A stretch of 64,000 nucleotides of DNA from Streptomyces sp. NBS 14/10 (GCF_002224125.1 NZ_NCSM01000010.1:166780-230779); one strand, 5' to 3'; shown: positions 1 through 14,666, counted from the first letter of the stretch. Numbers and translations: made by a program. The notes: generated from the letters alone by a model not told the origin.

Positions 1-341
1 AAGAACGGTGACTGCGCCAGAATCGGGAGACAGCTCGAGAGCGGGTTGGTGCCCGTCTCCTTGTAGAGCTTCATCATCTCTTCGGACTGGCGCTGCCGAT
101 CGCTCTTGTAGCGCTCCTGGATCGCCTTCATCTTCGGCTGGAGCGCCTGCATGTTCCGTGTCGCCTTGATCTGCTTCACGAAGAGCGGGATCAGGCAGAT
201 ACGGATCAGTACCACCAGCGAAACGATGGACAGACCCCACGCCCAGCCACTGTCCTTGTCGAAGACGAGGCTGTAGAACGCGTGGAACTGGACGATGATC
301 CAGGAAACTACGTCATAAAGAGGACCGAGGATCGTGTCCAC
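1..341 (-). CDS. yidC: YidC/Oxa1 membrane protein insertase, N-terminal 113 residues only
   Basis: Inserts and folds inner-membrane proteins, alone or with SecYEG. Reading the minus strand from a GTG at 341 gives a protein with a short N-terminal segment ([14 protein letters not shown]), a hydrophobic membrane helix, then the family-typical stretch [19 protein letters not shown] followed by the charged cytoplasmic loop that ends [14 protein letters not shown]. This is the Gram-positive type without the large periplasmic domain of the E. coli protein. The GTG lies 3 bp after the yidD stop, so the two are co-transcribed. The C-terminus is missing because the window ends, not because the gene is broken. 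Confidence 0.93.
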   Translation of the reverse strand, partial: MDTILGPLYDVVSWIIVQFHAFYSLVFDKDSGWAWGLSIVSLVVLIRICLIPLFVKQIKATRNMQALQPKMKAIQERYKSDRQRQSEEMMKLYKETGTNPLSSCLPILAQSPF

Positions 342-344
342 GAA

Positions 345-662
345 TCAGGCTCCTTGGGCGTTGGGCTGGGTCTCGGGCTGTGGGGCAGGCTCCCCGGCGG
401 AGTGCCCGCCGAGGCGGTTGCGCAGCCGCTGGTGCCAGACCGGGCGCTTCCGGGGAGGAACGTGGTCGACGCCACCGAGCGACCACGGGTTGCAGCGCAG
501 GATGCGCCACGCCGTCAGCGCCGTGCCTTTCACCGCGCCGTGCCGGTCAATGGCCGTGTAGCCGTAGTGTGAGCACGACGGGTAGTACTTGCAGACCGGT
601 CCCAGCATCGGGCTGATGGTCCACTGGTACAGCTTGATCAACCACAGCAGCGGGTACTTCAT
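345..662 (-). CDS. yidD: Membrane protein insertion efficiency factor YidD
   Basis: Small membrane-associated helper of YidC-dependent insertion. The 105-residue product opens with an amphipathic helix ([14 protein letters not shown]) and carries the family core around residues 20-45 with the conserved cysteines of [15 protein letters not shown], followed by [13 protein letters not shown]. The C-terminal 30 residues are Pro/Gln rich and variable. The start overlaps the 3' end of rnpA by 4 bp and the stop is 3 bp before yidC, so it sits in a tight rpmH-rnpA-yidD-yidC operon. Confidence 0.95.
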   Translation of the reverse strand: MKYPLLWLIKLYQWTISPMLGPVCKYYPSCSHYGYTAIDRHGAVKGTALTAWRILRCNPWSLGGVDHVPPRKRPVWHQRLRNRLGGHSAGEPAPQPETQPNAQGA

Positions 663-1042
663 CGCGGCACCCCTCCCAGTAGCCGCCGCACTGCGGTGTC
701 GAGGTCACGGGCCAGCTGGTCGTGGCCCGCTTCGCCCGCACCGGGCAGCGCCCGTACGACCACAAGGCTACCTGCGGGAAAAAGTTCGAGGCGGTCGCGC
801 ATGAGATGGCGCAGCCTCCGCTTCACCAGGTTGCGTACGACGGCACCGCCGACCGCCTTGCTTACGACGAAACCCGCACGCGCAGGGGGAGCACTCTCCC
901 CAGGTGCGTGCGGGTCCGTTTCACCGCTGGCAAGGCCGCTGCGATAGTGCACGACGAGGAGTGGGCGTCCGGCCCGGCGCCCTCGGCGTACCGCGGCTGC
1001 AAAGTCCTCGCGCCGCCTCAGCCGTTTTTCGGTAGGCAGCAC
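659..1042 (-). CDS. rnpA: Ribonuclease P protein component
   Basis: Protein subunit of RNase P, which binds the catalytic RNA and the 5' leader of pre-tRNAs. The 127-residue basic protein starts at a GTG ([13 protein letters not shown]) and holds the RNR signature RNLVKRRLR at residues 70-78. A Gly/Pro-rich insertion (about residues 38-55) between the first strands is longer than in E. coli RnpA. It follows rpmH with a 24-bp gap and overlaps yidD by 4 bp. Confidence 0.95.
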   Translation of the reverse strand: MLPTEKRLRRREDFAAAVRRGRRAGRPLLVVHYRSGLASGETDPHAPGESAPPARAGFVVSKAVGGAVVRNLVKRRLRHLMRDRLELFPAGSLVVVRALPGAGEAGHDQLARDLDTAVRRLLGGVPR

Positions 1043-1066
1043 GTCATGGACCTTGGGTCAGGCTGC

Positions 1067-1204
1067 TCAGGCCGACAGACGGGCGCGACCCTTGCTACGG
1101 CGGGACGCGAGAATCGCGCGGCCGGCACGGGTACGCATACGCAGCCGGAAGCCGTGGGTCTTCGCGCGGCGGCGGTTGTTCGGCTGGAAGGTGCGCTTGC
1201 TCAC
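1067..1204 (-). CDS. rpmH: 50S ribosomal protein L34
   Basis: Very small basic protein of the large ribosomal subunit. Translation from GTG at 1204 gives 45 residues beginning [18 protein letters not shown] and ending SKGRARLSA, with stop TGA at 1067-1069. The motif [18 protein letters not shown] is diagnostic of L34. It is the first gene of the minus-strand operon with rnpA, yidD and yidC and is divergent from dnaA, the classic arrangement at bacterial origins. Confidence 0.97.
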   Translation of the reverse strand: MSKRTFQPNNRRRAKTHGFRLRMRTRAGRAILASRRSKGRARLSA

Positions 1205-1660
1205 TCGGGGGCTCCAGAAATGAATCGGGTGGTGGCGGGACATCGCCTGGCTGTCACCGTGCGCCCACGAGTAGCTCGCAATACGCCCGAGTGCACCGCT
1301 TCATAATCGCCGGACCTGAGGTCCGCGACCCTTGCCCATCGGAGGCAGGCGGCAGCAGCCATCGACAACTCGACCTGGTTACGGTACGCGCGATTACGCC
1401 ATCCGGTCAAACCGGCGCCGCCCGGTGGCGCGGCCGGGTGGCGCCCCGCGAAAACGCGGACGCCCTTGTGCCCGGGGCAAGGGAACGCGGGGCGACATCG
1501 CATGGCACATTTGTACACACCCTGTGGACAACGACTTGAACCGCACACCCCGGCCTGACTACCGTGGCTGGGCTCCGGTTCCTTCCCGCCCGTCCCGAGA
1601 ACCGCATATTCGTGGGACCTGTCGGCGTCCCCCCACCCAGCGAGTGAGAGAGCGTGCCCT
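1205..1660. promoter_or_regulatory. rpmH-dnaA divergent promoter region with two DnaA boxes
   Basis: This 456-bp non-coding stretch separates rpmH from dnaA. It contains two adjacent DnaA-box-like 9-mers: TTGTACACA at 1511-1519 and TGTGGACAA (the reverse complement of TTGTCCACA) at 1523-1531, about 130 bp upstream of the dnaA start. Two DnaA boxes in the dnaA promoter are known in Streptomyces and are associated with autoregulation. No open reading frame with convincing coding character was found here. Exact promoter hexamers could not be assigned. Confidence 0.75.
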
Positions 1661-3550
1661 GTGGCTGACGTACCCGCCGATCTTGCCGCAGTGTGGCCAC
1701 GTGTGCTCGAGCGGCTGCTCGGAGAGGGCGCTGGCCAGGGCGGACAAGGCGTCGAGGCCAAGGACGAACATTGGATCAAGCGGTGCCAGCCGCTCGCCCT
1801 CGTCGCCGATACCGCGCTGCTGGCCGTGCCCAATGAATTCGCCAAGGGCGTGCTGGAGGGCCGGCTGGCCCCGATCGTCAGCGAAACGCTCAGCCGCGAG
1901 TGCGGCCGCCCGATCCGGATCGCGATCACCGTCGACGACTCCGCCGGCGAGCCGATGGTCCCGCAGCAGCCACAGCGCGACACCTACGAAAGTCGCGACA
2001 CCCGCGAGAGTCGTGACTCTTACGAGAATCGTGACTCGTATGAGAGTCGCGACGCCTACGAGGGCTACGACAACCGCGACAGCTATGGCAGCCGGGACGG
2101 ATACGGCCGTCCGGCGGGCGATGAGCTGCCGGCGGCCCGCCCCGCCTACCCCGGCTATGACCAGCACCGGCCCGAGCCCGGCGGCTGGCCGCGGCCTCGC
2201 GACGACTACGGCTGGCAGCAGCCCCGGCTCGGCGGCTTCCCCGAGGGCGACCCGTACGCCACCCAGCGTCCCCAGCCCGGCTATGACCAGCAGCTCTACG
2301 ATCAGCAGCCGCACCCGGACTACCGGGGCGCGGGCGCGGAGCGGCCTGGCCCGGGTTCCGGCCCGGGGCCCGATCGGTCGCCCTACGAGCAGCCGCGCCG
2401 GGAGCTCCCCGACCCGCTGGATCGTTCCCGCGGCGGCCCGCCCGTGCTGCCCTCGCAGACCGGTGCCCCCGGCCCGCTCGCCGCACAGCCGGCTCCGGCG
2501 CCCGGCCCCGGTGAGCCGACCGCGCGCCTGAACCCGAAGTACCTCTTCGACACCTTCGTCATCGGCGCGTCGAACCGCTTCGCGCACGCCGCGGCGGTCG
2601 CCGTCGCCGAGGCGCCCGCCAAGGCCTACAACCCCTTGTTCATCTACGGGGAGTCCGGGCTCGGCAAGACCCACCTGCTGCATGCGATCGGGCACTACGC
2701 GCGCAGCCTCTACCCGGGCACGCGGGTGCGCTATGTGAGCTCCGAGGAGTTCACCAACGAGTTCATCAACTCCATCCGCGACGGCAAGGCGGACGCGTTC
2801 CGCAAGCGCTACCGCGATATGGACATCCTTCTGGTCGACGACATCCAGTTCCTCGCGAGCAAGGAGTCGACGCAGGAGGAGTTCTTCCACACCTTCAACA
2901 CGCTCCACAACGCGAACAAGCAGATCGTGCTGTCCTCCGACCGGCCGCCCAAGCAACTGGTGACCCTGGAGGACCGGCTCCGCAACCGCTTCGAGTGGGG
3001 CCTGATCACCGATGTGCAGCCGCCGGAGCTGGAGACGCGGATCGCGATCCTGCGCAAGAAGGCGGTGCAGGAGCAGCTGAACGCGCCGCCGGAGGTGCTG
3101 GAGTTCATCGCGTCCCGTATCTCGCGCAATATCCGCGAGCTGGAGGGGGCGCTGATCCGGGTCACGGCCTTCGCCAGCCTGAACCGGCAGCCGGTGGACC
3201 TCGGCCTGACCGAGATCGTGCTGAAGGACCTGATCCCCGGCGGCGAGGACGCGTCCCCGGAGATCACCGCCACCGCGATCATGGCCGCGACCGCCGACTA
3301 CTTCGGGCATACGGTCGACGATCTGTGCGGCGCCTCGCGCAGCCGGGTGCTGGTCACCGCGCGGCAGATCGCGATGTATCTGTGCCGTGAGCTGACCGAT
3401 CTGTCGCTGCCCAAGATCGGGGCGCAGTTCGGCGGCCGGGACCATACGACCGTCATGCACGCCGACCGCAAGATCCGGGCGCTGATGGCCGAGCGGCGCT
3501 CCATCTACAACCAGGTCACCGAGCTGACCAACCGCATCAAGAACGGCTGA
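1661..3550 (+). CDS. dnaA: Chromosomal replication initiator protein DnaA
   Basis: Binds DnaA boxes in oriC, opens the duplex and recruits helicase. The 629-residue protein begins at GTG 1661 ([19 protein letters not shown], oligomerisation domain I). Residues about 95-285 form an extended domain II rich in Pro, Gly, Tyr, Arg and Asp, including an RDSYES-type repeat near residues 108-150. The AAA+ core has Walker [10 protein letters not shown] at about 331-339 and Walker [10 protein letters not shown] at about 390. Domain IV carries the DNA-binding signature [15 protein letters not shown] near 594-608. E. coli DnaA is 467 residues; the excess is the long linker, typical of Streptomyces. Confidence 0.98.
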   Translation: MADVPADLAAVWPRVLERLLGEGAGQGGQGVEAKDEHWIKRCQPLALVADTALLAVPNEFAKGVLEGRLAPIVSETLSRECGRPIRIAITVDDSAGEPMVPQQPQRDTYESRDTRESRDSYENRDSYESRDAYEGYDNRDSYGSRDGYGRPAGDELPAARPAYPGYDQHRPEPGGWPRPRDDYGWQQPRLGGFPEGDPYATQRPQPGYDQQLYDQQPHPDYRGAGAERPGPGSGPGPDRSPYEQPRRELPDPLDRSRGGPPVLPSQTGAPGPLAAQPAPAPGPGEPTARLNPKYLFDTFVIGASNRFAHAAAVAVAEAPAKAYNPLFIYGESGLGKTHLLHAIGHYARSLYPGTRVRYVSSEEFTNEFINSIRDGKADAFRKRYRDMDILLVDDIQFLASKESTQEEFFHTFNTLHNANKQIVLSSDRPPKQLVTLEDRLRNRFEWGLITDVQPPELETRIAILRKKAVQEQLNAPPEVLEFIASRISRNIRELEGALIRVTAFASLNRQPVDLGLTEIVLKDLIPGGEDASPEITATAIMAATADYFGHTVDDLCGASRSRVLVTARQIAMYLCRELTDLSLPKIGAQFGGRDHTTVMHADRKIRALMAERRSIYNQVTELTNRIKNG

Positions 3551-3600
3551 CGCGGCACAGGGCGCGGCGCACGGCGCGGCTCTCGCGCCGGATGCCGCCC

Positions 3601-3637
3601 AGGGCGCTTGGGGAGGAACGACTCCCGCAAGCGCCCT
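3601..3637 (+). terminator. Hairpin downstream of dnaA
   Basis: AGGGCGCTTG at 3601-3610 pairs with CAAGCGCCCT at 3628-3637, and the inner GGGAG (3611-3615) pairs with CTCCC (3622-3626). It lies about 50 bp after the dnaA stop and probably ends dnaA transcription before oriC. There is no long U-tract, which is usual for streptomycete terminators. Confidence 0.7.
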
Positions 3638-3645
3638 TCGTCGTT

Positions 3646-3681
3646 CCCGGGCCCGATCCCGGGCCCGATCCCGGGCCCGAT
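3646..3681. repeat. Three tandem copies of a 12-bp unit at the left edge of oriC
   Basis: The unit CCCGGGCCCGAT occurs three times head to tail at 3646-3657, 3658-3669 and 3670-3681. Each unit contains the self-complementary core CCCGGGCCCG, so the array can form alternative hairpins. Its position between the dnaA terminator and the first DnaA box marks the left border of the origin. Confidence 0.85.
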
Positions 3682-3809
3682 TCGTCGCTCCGGAGCCGCC
3701 CCGGCCGGGCTCCGCTCCGCCCGCCGGCCGCTCCGGCCCGCCCGTCCGCGCCCCGGCATCGCCTCCGCGACGCGGACGGCCTGTTCGATTCCATGCCCTC
3801 GGAGGCCGC

Positions 3810-4372
3810 TTCTCCACAGGTCAGCGGCCAATCCACCATCCACACCCTGGGGATGTCCCGGCTATCCAGACTGTGTCCACAGGGGCGGCCGCCGACGGGC
3901 GATCGGAGGAGGTCAGGGGGGTGTGGAATTGTGACAATCAACAGTCCACAGACTGTGGACGACGGAGTTACCCACAGGGCCGTCTCCGCGTTGTCCACCG
4001 CCCGCCCACAGCCGAGGCCCCGTCACCCACAGCTTCTCCACACCCTCATCCACTGTTCGGCAAGGAAACGGGCGTGGTCACCGAGACGAGTGAAAGGCGT
4101 CACACCGACGAGCCGGGTTGGGCTGTGGGGAAGGTGGGTAAAACTGGGGACACAGCTGGGGAGAACCGGGGCTCGCCTGTGCATCGGGTGTGCAGAACTC
4201 GGCGGCATCCACAGCAGAGCCTGTTTGTCCACTGCCGTCGCCCACAGGCCCGGTGGATAAAAAACTGATGCTGACCTGCGAGAAGGCAGTTGTCCACGGT
4301 TTCCACAGGCCCTACTACTACGACCACTTAGTTAGAGCGAGAAATTCGTTTCGAAGTGGGGCCTGTGCACAA
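3810..4372. other. oriC: Origin of chromosomal replication, oriC, with DnaA-box array
   Basis: The non-coding stretch 3551-4519 between dnaA and dnaN holds about twenty 9-mers close to the Streptomyces box TTGTCCACA, in both orientations. Those read directly include TTCTCCACA 3810, CCATCCACA 3836, GTGTCCACA 3873, CAGTCCACA 3942, TGTGGACGA 3954, TTACCCACA 3968, TTGTCCACC 3991, TCACCCACA 4023, TTCTCCACA 4034, TGTGGGGAA 4124, GCATCCACA 4205, TTGTCCACT 4225, TCGCCCACA 4238, GGTGGATAA 4252, TTGTCCACG 4290, GTTTCCACA 4299 and TGTGCACAA 4364. Few are perfect, as described for low-affinity streptomycete origins. No gene is present. Confidence 0.95.
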
Positions 4373-4519
4373 CCGGGCTCCGAGCCGCCCGACACCTCGG
4401 GCTCCGATTTGACCCCGAGCCGCACCGACTGTCGGCGGCGTACGTCAGACTGGTCTCCGGCGATTGCGCCGACGACGAAGGCCAGCAGGGCGAGCCAGCA
4501 ACAGCAGGAGGCGGTTCCG

Positions 4520-5650
4520 GTGAAGATCCGGGTGGAGCGCGATGTACTCGCGGAGGCAGTGGCCTGGGCGGCCCGCAGCCTTCCGGCCCGTCCGCCGGTA
4601 CCCGTCCTCGCGGGGTTGCTGCTGAAGGCGGAAGAGAGCACCCTCAGCCTCTCCGGCTTCGACTACGAGGTCTCGGCCCGGGTGTCGGTGGAAGCCGATG
4701 TGGAGGACGACGGCACGGTCCTGGTCTCCGGCCGCCTCCTCGCCGACATCTGCCGTGCCCTCCCCAACCGCCCTGTGGAGATCTCCACTGACGGTGTGCG
4801 GGTGACCGTCGTCTGCGGCTCGTCGCGATTCACACTCCACACCCTGCCTGTGGAGGAGTACCCCGCCCTGCCCCAGATGCCGACGGCGACCGGCACCGTG
4901 CCCGGCGATGTCTTCGCCTCCGCCGCCGCCCAGGTGGCCATCGCGGCCGGCCGTGACGACACCCTGCCGGTGCTCACCGGTGTGCGGATCGAGATCGAGG
5001 GCGACACGGTCACGCTGGCCTCCACCGACCGCTACCGCTTCGCGGTCCGCGAGTTCCTGTGGAAGCCCGAGACGCCCGACATCTCCGCGGTCGCGCTGGT
5101 GCCCGCCAAGACGCTCCTGGACACCGCCAAGTCGCTGACCAGCGGTGACACCGTGGCCCTCGCCCTGTCCGGCTCGGGCGCCGGGGAGGGCCTGATCGGC
5201 TTCGAGGGCGCCGGGCGCCGCACCACGACCCGGCTGCTCGAAGGCGACCTCCCCAAGTACCGCACGCTCTTCCCGACCGAGTTCAACTCCGTCGCGGTGA
5301 TCGAGACCGCTCCGTTCGTGGAGGCGGTCAAGCGCGTCGCCCTGGTCGCCGAGCGCAACACCCCGGTCCGGCTCACCTTCGAGCAGGGCGTGCTGATCCT
5401 GGAGGCCGGGTCGAGCGACGACGCACAGGCTGTGGAGCGCGTCGACGCCCAGCTCGATGGCGACGACATCTCGATCGCCTTCAACCCGACCTTCCTGCTG
5501 GACGGGCTGAGCGCGATCGATTCCCCGGTCGCCCAGCTGTCGTTCACCACCTCGACCAAGCCCGCTCTGCTCAGTGGCAAGCCGGCCATGGACGCCGAGG
5601 CGGACGAGGCGTACAAGTACCTGATCATGCCGGTGCGGCTCAGCGGATGA
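4520..5650 (+). CDS. dnaN: DNA polymerase III beta subunit (sliding clamp)
   Basis: Ring-shaped processivity clamp for DNA polymerase III. GTG 4520, preceded by CAGGAGG (4505-4511), gives 376 residues beginning KIRVERDVLAEAVAWAARSLP and ending YLIMPVRL. The length matches other actinobacterial clamps and three repeated clamp folds are expected. The open frame continues upstream to 4190 through oriC, but that part lacks homology and has box-rich non-coding character, so I reject the longer start. Confidence 0.97.
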   Translation: MKIRVERDVLAEAVAWAARSLPARPPVPVLAGLLLKAEESTLSLSGFDYEVSARVSVEADVEDDGTVLVSGRLLADICRALPNRPVEISTDGVRVTVVCGSSRFTLHTLPVEEYPALPQMPTATGTVPGDVFASAAAQVAIAAGRDDTLPVLTGVRIEIEGDTVTLASTDRYRFAVREFLWKPETPDISAVALVPAKTLLDTAKSLTSGDTVALALSGSGAGEGLIGFEGAGRRTTTRLLEGDLPKYRTLFPTEFNSVAVIETAPFVEAVKRVALVAERNTPVRLTFEQGVLILEAGSSDDAQAVERVDAQLDGDDISIAFNPTFLLDGLSAIDSPVAQLSFTTSTKPALLSGKPAMDAEADEAYKYLIMPVRLSG

Positions 5651-5740
5651 GCGGGTGTGGCCCACAGTTGAGCGACAACCCCTGGGCGTAGGCTCGGACT
5701 CAGGTGCGAAACGCAATGACTACGGCATAAAGGATCACTG

Positions 5741-6619
5741 ATGGAGCTCGGTCTCGTCGGTCTCGGCAAGATGGGCGGCAATATGCGCGAGCGCATTCGC
5801 CGCGCAGGTCACACCGTCATCGGGTACGACCGGAACCCGGACCTCGCCGACGTCCACAGCCTCGGCGACCTTGTGGACAAGCTCAAGGGACCGCGGGTGG
5901 TGTGGATCATGGTGCCGGCCGGTATCGCGACCCAGACCACCATCGAGGAGCTGGCCGAGGTGCTGTCGCCGGGCGACATCGTGGTCGACGGTGGCAACTC
6001 CCGCTGGACCGACGACGAGCGGCACGCCGAGCAGCTGAACGCCAAGGGCATCGGCTTTGTCGACTGCGGCGTCTCCGGCGGCGTCTGGGGCCTGGAGAAC
6101 GGCTATGCGCTGATGTACGGCGGCGCGGCCGAGCATGTGGCGCGGGTCCAGCCGATCTTTGATGCGCTCAAGCCCGAGGGCGACTTCGGGGCGGTCCACG
6201 CCGGGCGCGTCGGTGCCGGCCATTTCGCGAAGATGGTCCACAACGGCATCGAGTACGCGATGATGCAGGCCTACGCCGAGGGCTGGGAGCTGCTGGAGGC
6301 CGTGGATTCGGTCACCGACGTCCGCGAGGTCTTCCGCTCCTGGCGCGAGGGCACCGTCATCCGCTCCTGGCTGCTGGACCTCGCGGTCAACGCCCTGGAC
6401 GACGACGAGCACCTGGAGAAGCTGCGGGGCTACGCGGAGGACTCCGGCGAGGGCCGCTGGACCGTCGAGGCGGCCATCGACAACGCCGTGCCGCTGCCCG
6501 CCATCACGGCCTCGCTCTTCGCCCGGTTCGCGTCCCGCCAGGACGACTCCCCGCAGATGAAGATGATCGCCGCACTGCGCAACCAGTTCGGCGGCCACGC
6601 GGTCGAGAACAAGAAGTAA
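5741..6619 (+). CDS. gnd: 6-phosphogluconate dehydrogenase, short decarboxylating form
   Basis: Oxidises 6-phosphogluconate to ribulose 5-phosphate in the pentose phosphate pathway. The 292-residue protein has an N-terminal Rossmann motif (GLGKMGGNM, residues 6-14), [18 protein letters not shown] and the active-site segment [17 protein letters not shown]. The length fits the short, often NAD-preferring bacterial class rather than the 470-residue enzyme. AGGA at 5731-5734 precedes ATG 5741. It is found between dnaN and recF in streptomycetes and is likely transcribed with them. Confidence 0.95.
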   Translation: MELGLVGLGKMGGNMRERIRRAGHTVIGYDRNPDLADVHSLGDLVDKLKGPRVVWIMVPAGIATQTTIEELAEVLSPGDIVVDGGNSRWTDDERHAEQLNAKGIGFVDCGVSGGVWGLENGYALMYGGAAEHVARVQPIFDALKPEGDFGAVHAGRVGAGHFAKMVHNGIEYAMMQAYAEGWELLEAVDSVTDVREVFRSWREGTVIRSWLLDLAVNALDDDEHLEKLRGYAEDSGEGRWTVEAAIDNAVPLPAITASLFARFASRQDDSPQMKMIAALRNQFGGHAVENKK

Positions 6620-6663
6620 CCAGCCCCCGTAAGGGAGCCGCCGGGGGAGGTCGGCGCGCCACC

Positions 6664-7896
6664 ATGCATGTAACGCATCTGTCGCTCGCCGACTTCCGCT
6701 CATACGCCCGGGCCGAGGTCGCTCTCGGTCCGGGCGTCACGGCTTTTGTGGGCCCCAACGGTCAGGGGAAGACCAACCTCGTCGAGGCCGTCGGCTATGT
6801 GGCCACGCTCGGCAGCCATCGCGTCTCCGCCGACGCTCCGCTGGTGCGGATGGGCGCGGACCGGGCGATCGTGCGGGCCGCGATCGTCGAGGGCGACCGG
6901 CAGCAGCTGGTCGAGCTGGAGCTGAACCCCGGTAAGGCCAACCGCGCCAGAATCAATAGATCCTCGCAGGTCAGACCGCGTGATGTGCTTGGCATCCTGC
7001 GCACGGTGCTGTTCGCGCCCGAGGACCTGGCCCTGGTCAAGGGAGATCCCGGGGAGCGCCGGCGCTTCCTGGACGAGCTGGTCACCGCGCGCTCACCGCG
7101 TATGGCCGGGGTCCGCGCCGACTACGAGCGGGTACTCAAGCAGCGCAACACCCTGCTCAAGACCGCCGCGTTGGCCCGGCGCCACGGCGGCGGCCGCGGT
7201 TCCGGGGGCGACGGGGCGCTGTCCACTCTCGACGTATGGGACCAGCATCTGGCGCGCGCCGGTGCGGAATTGCTCGCCCAGCGCCTCGATCTGATCGCCG
7301 CGCTGCAGCCGCTGACCGACAAGGCGTATGAGCAACTGGCGCCGGGCGGCGGCCCGATCGGTTTTGACTACCGCAGCTCCATGGGCGACGGCCTGGCGGC
7401 CGCGAGCACCCGCGAGGAGCTGTACGAGCAGCTTTCGGCCGCGCTCACCGCCGCCCGTAAGCAGGAGATCGAGCGCGGGGTGACGCTGGTCGGCCCGCAC
7501 CGCGACGATCTGATCCTGCGACTCGGGGAGCTTCCGGCGAAGGGCTATGCGAGCCATGGCGAGTCCTGGTCGTATGCGCTGGCCCTCCGCCTGGCCTCGT
7601 ACGACCTGCTGCGCGCGGACATCTCATGGGCGCCGGGTGGAGCTTCCGCCGAGGCAGCCGAGGCAGCCGAGGCCGGCGGGGGCGGTGAGGCCGGGGCGGT
7701 CCGGCGGGCGGGCGAGCCCGTGCTGGTGCTGGACGACGTCTTCGCGGAGCTCGACGAGCGGCGCCGGGAACGGTTGGCCGAGCTGGTCGCGCCCGGCGAG
7801 CAGGTGCTGGTGACGGCGGCCGTGGAGGACGACGTCCCCGGGGTGCTGGCGGGCGCCCGCTTCGCGGTGTCCGAAGGGGAGGTGCGGCCCCTGTGA
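6664..7896 (+). CDS. recF: DNA replication and repair protein RecF
   Basis: SMC-like ATPase that loads RecA on gapped DNA. Walker [10 protein letters not shown] spans residues 30-38, the signature-like region [16 protein letters not shown] sits near residue 296, and the Walker B/D-loop is [16 protein letters not shown] near 350. The 410 residues exceed E. coli RecF (357) because of a Gly/Ala/Glu-rich insertion ([15 protein letters not shown]) before Walker B and a His/Gly-rich loop near 172. GGGAGG lies about 14 bp before the ATG. The stop overlaps the start of the next gene by 4 bp. Confidence 0.97.
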   Translation: MHVTHLSLADFRSYARAEVALGPGVTAFVGPNGQGKTNLVEAVGYVATLGSHRVSADAPLVRMGADRAIVRAAIVEGDRQQLVELELNPGKANRARINRSSQVRPRDVLGILRTVLFAPEDLALVKGDPGERRRFLDELVTARSPRMAGVRADYERVLKQRNTLLKTAALARRHGGGRGSGGDGALSTLDVWDQHLARAGAELLAQRLDLIAALQPLTDKAYEQLAPGGGPIGFDYRSSMGDGLAAASTREELYEQLSAALTAARKQEIERGVTLVGPHRDDLILRLGELPAKGYASHGESWSYALALRLASYDLLRADISWAPGGASAEAAEAAEAGGGGEAGAVRRAGEPVLVLDDVFAELDERRRERLAELVAPGEQVLVTAAVEDDVPGVLAGARFAVSEGEVRPL

Positions 7897-8426
7897 CCGA
7901 GCAGCCCGCACAGCCGCCCACCCCCCCGGAGCCCTCGGGGGTCGACCTGGCGCGGGTGGCGCTGCGCGCCGCCAAGGAGCAGGCGCGCGCCCGTGGTGCG
8001 GCGGCGCAGCAGAAGAAGCAGGCGCGCCGAGGGGGCTTGCGCTCCGGCGCGCGCGCCGATGGGCGCGATCCGCTGCCGCTCGGTGCCGCGATCAACCGGC
8101 TGATCACCGAGCGGGGCTGGGAGGCCCCGGCCGCGGTGGGCGGGGTGATGGGCCGCTGGCCCCAGATGGTGGGGCCGGAGGTGGCGCAGCACTGCGAGCC
8201 GCAGCGGTACGACGAGGAGGCTCGGGTGCTGACGGTGCGGTGCGACTCGACGGCGTGGGCGACCCAGCTGCGGCTGCTGGCCCCGCAGCTGGTGGCCCGG
8301 CTCAACGCGGACCTCGGTCAGGGCACGGTCAAGCTGATCAAGGTCTTGGGCCCGGGCGGCCCGGCCCGCCGTTATGGATCGCTGCGCGCCCCCGGCTCCA
8401 CGGGCCCAGGCGACACCTACGGCTGA
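7893..8426 (+). CDS. dciA: DUF721/DciA-family protein, probable replicative helicase operator
   Basis: DciA-type proteins load or stimulate the replicative helicase DnaB in bacteria lacking DnaC. The 177-residue product has a basic, disordered N-terminus (about residues 1-60) and a DUF721 KH-like domain: [67 protein letters not shown] 7893 overlaps the recF stop (GTGA). The gene occupies the position of mycobacterial dciA between recF and gyrB. Function is inferred from family and position. Confidence 0.88.
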   Translation: MTEQPAQPPTPPEPSGVDLARVALRAAKEQARARGAAAQQKKQARRGGLRSGARADGRDPLPLGAAINRLITERGWEAPAAVGGVMGRWPQMVGPEVAQHCEPQRYDEEARVLTVRCDSTAWATQLRLLAPQLVARLNADLGQGTVKLIKVLGPGGPARRYGSLRAPGSTGPGDTYG

Positions 8427-10793
<2,367 letters not shown>

Positions 10794-10838
10794 GTCGGCC
10801 CCGAGCAGCCGCAGACGACAGAAGGACTTTGACCAGCA

Positions 10839-13448
<2,610 letters not shown>

Positions 13449-13451
13449 GTC

Positions 13452-14195
13452 GTGAGTGGAGCCACGGGTCCCGCGGCGGGCGGCGGCGCAATGGATACCG
13501 GCCATGGGCCGGTGCCGGGCGCCGCACCTGCCGGGAGCGGATCACCCGCTTCGGCAGGCGCCCGTGGCCCCTCCACCGACTCCCATGGGGGTACCGTGAC
13601 GGACATCAGGCAGCCGCAGCCGCCGTACGAGGGCTATTCGGGCAGCCCGCTGCCCGGTGAGCGGCCGGGCCAGCCGCAGCCCGCGCAGCCGTACCACCCG
13701 CCGCAGGCGTATGCCCCGCCGAGCACCCCGCCGAGCACCGGCGGGGCCGCCAGGAGCGCCTCGGGGCACCAGCAGACCGCGGTGCGCCGCCCGCGCACCG
13801 AGTCGGGTGCCCGCCCGGCCCCGCGTACGCGCAAGGCGCGGCTGCGGGTCGCCAGGGCGGACCCGTGGTCGGTGATGAAGGTCAGCTTCCTGCTCGCGAT
13901 CGCGCTGGGCATCTGCACCGTGGTCGCCGCGGCGGTGCTGTGGATGGTCATGGACGGGATGGGCGTCTTCAGCGCCGTGGGCGGGACGATCAGCGAGGCC
14001 ACGGAGTCGAAGAAGGGCACCGGCTTCGACCTGGAGTCCTTCCTGTCGCTGCCGCGGGTGCTGGCCTTCACCGGGGTCATCGCAGCGATCAATGTGGTGC
14101 TGGCCACGGCGCTGGCCACCCTGGGGGCCTTCATCTACAACCTGTCGGCGGGCTTCGTCGGCGGTGTGGAGCTCACGCTGGCCGAGGACGAGTAG
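13452..14195 (+). CDS. DUF3566 two-helix membrane protein
   Basis: Function unknown; the family is actinobacterial and regularly follows gyrA. The 247-residue product has a disordered Pro/Gln/Ala N-terminal half and a DUF3566 C-terminal half with two membrane helices (VSFLLAIALGICTVVAAAVLWMV-type, then VLAFTGVIAAINVVLATALATL-type) and an acidic tail. GTG 13452 is 3 bp after the gyrA stop and has GAGGAG at 13439-13444. An internal GTG at 13596 (VTDIRQPQPPYEG) resembles the start of shorter relatives and is a possible alternative. Confidence 0.88.
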   Translation: MSGATGPAAGGGAMDTGHGPVPGAAPAGSGSPASAGARGPSTDSHGGTVTDIRQPQPPYEGYSGSPLPGERPGQPQPAQPYHPPQAYAPPSTPPSTGGAARSASGHQQTAVRRPRTESGARPAPRTRKARLRVARADPWSVMKVSFLLAIALGICTVVAAAVLWMVMDGMGVFSAVGGTISEATESKKGTGFDLESFLSLPRVLAFTGVIAAINVVLATALATLGAFIYNLSAGFVGGVELTLAEDE

Positions 14196-14214
14196 CGGCC
14201 GCCTGTAACCGATT

Positions 14215-14243
14215 TTGGGACAGGGCTGGTCGTGCGCTAATCT
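14215..14243 (+). promoter_or_regulatory. Candidate promoter of tRNA-Ile
   Basis: TTGGGA (14215-14220) and TAATCT (14238-14243) are separated by 17 bp and end 13 bp before the mature tRNA. The match to a vegetative sigma consensus is good for a streptomycete. Confidence 0.6.
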
Positions 14244-14256
14244 TTCGGTGCAGCGC

Positions 14257-14330
14257 GGGGCTATAGCTCAGACGGTTAGAGCGCTTCCCTGATAAGGAAG
14301 AGGCCACAGGTTCAAGTCCTGTTAGCCCCA
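14257..14330 (+). tRNA. tRNA-Ile (anticodon GAT)
   Basis: The 74-nt sequence folds as a cloverleaf: acceptor GGGGCTA/TAGCCCC with discriminator A, anticodon stem CTTCC/GGAAG around the loop CTGATAA (anticodon GAT), and a T-arm with GTTCAAGTC. CCA is not encoded. It lies downstream of gyrA, as in many actinobacteria. Confidence 0.96.
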
Positions 14331-14338
14331 CCGGTGCG

Positions 14339-14377
14339 ATCAGCCCGGACGGAGATCTTCTCTTCGTCCGGGCTGAT
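14339..14377 (+). terminator. Terminator of tRNA-Ile
   Basis: A 13-bp perfect inverted repeat (ATCAGCCCGGACG at 14339-14351 and its complement at 14365-14377) with a 13-nt loop, starting 9 bp after the tRNA. Confidence 0.85.
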
Positions 14378-14515
14378 TCCGTAACGGCGTCCGGGCAGTT
14401 GATGAACGGCTGTCGGCCGGTCAATGCCGGGCATAGGTCACCGAACGGTATCGGCCGGTGTGTATCATCGGGCGCCAGAGGTCCCCTACGTCAAGGAAAG
14501 AGACGAGGTAGCGCG

Positions 14516-14650
14516 GTGAAGAAGCTTCTCCTGGTCGCACTGGCCGCCATCGGCGGGCTCCTCGTGTACCGCCAGATCCAGGCGGATCGCGCCGAGCAGG
14601 ATCTGTGGACGGAGGCGACCGACTCCGTGCCCGCAGGTTCGGGTGTGTGA
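14516..14650 (+). CDS. DLW-39 family small membrane protein
   Basis: A 44-residue protein beginning MKKLLLVALAAIGGLLVYRQ, then QADRAEQDLWTEATD. It has one N-terminal membrane helix and the DLW motif that names the family; the role is unknown. GTG 14516 is preceded by GAGG at 14505-14508. The gene sits alone between the tRNA-Ile terminator and its own strong terminator, so it is an independent transcription unit. It is conserved next to gyrA/tRNA-Ile in Streptomyces. Confidence 0.85.
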   Translation: MKKLLLVALAAIGGLLVYRQIQADRAEQDLWTEATDSVPAGSGV

Positions 14651-14666
14651 GACCAACAACTCTGTA

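Noticed and set aside
1559..3817. A 752-codon frame antisense to dnaA
   Set aside because: Composition-driven; no motif, and dnaA on the other strand is certain.
4190..4519. N-terminal extension of dnaN by 110 codons
   Set aside because: The stretch is part of oriC with DnaA boxes and lacks clamp homology; GTG 4520 has a good ribosome site and gives the family length.
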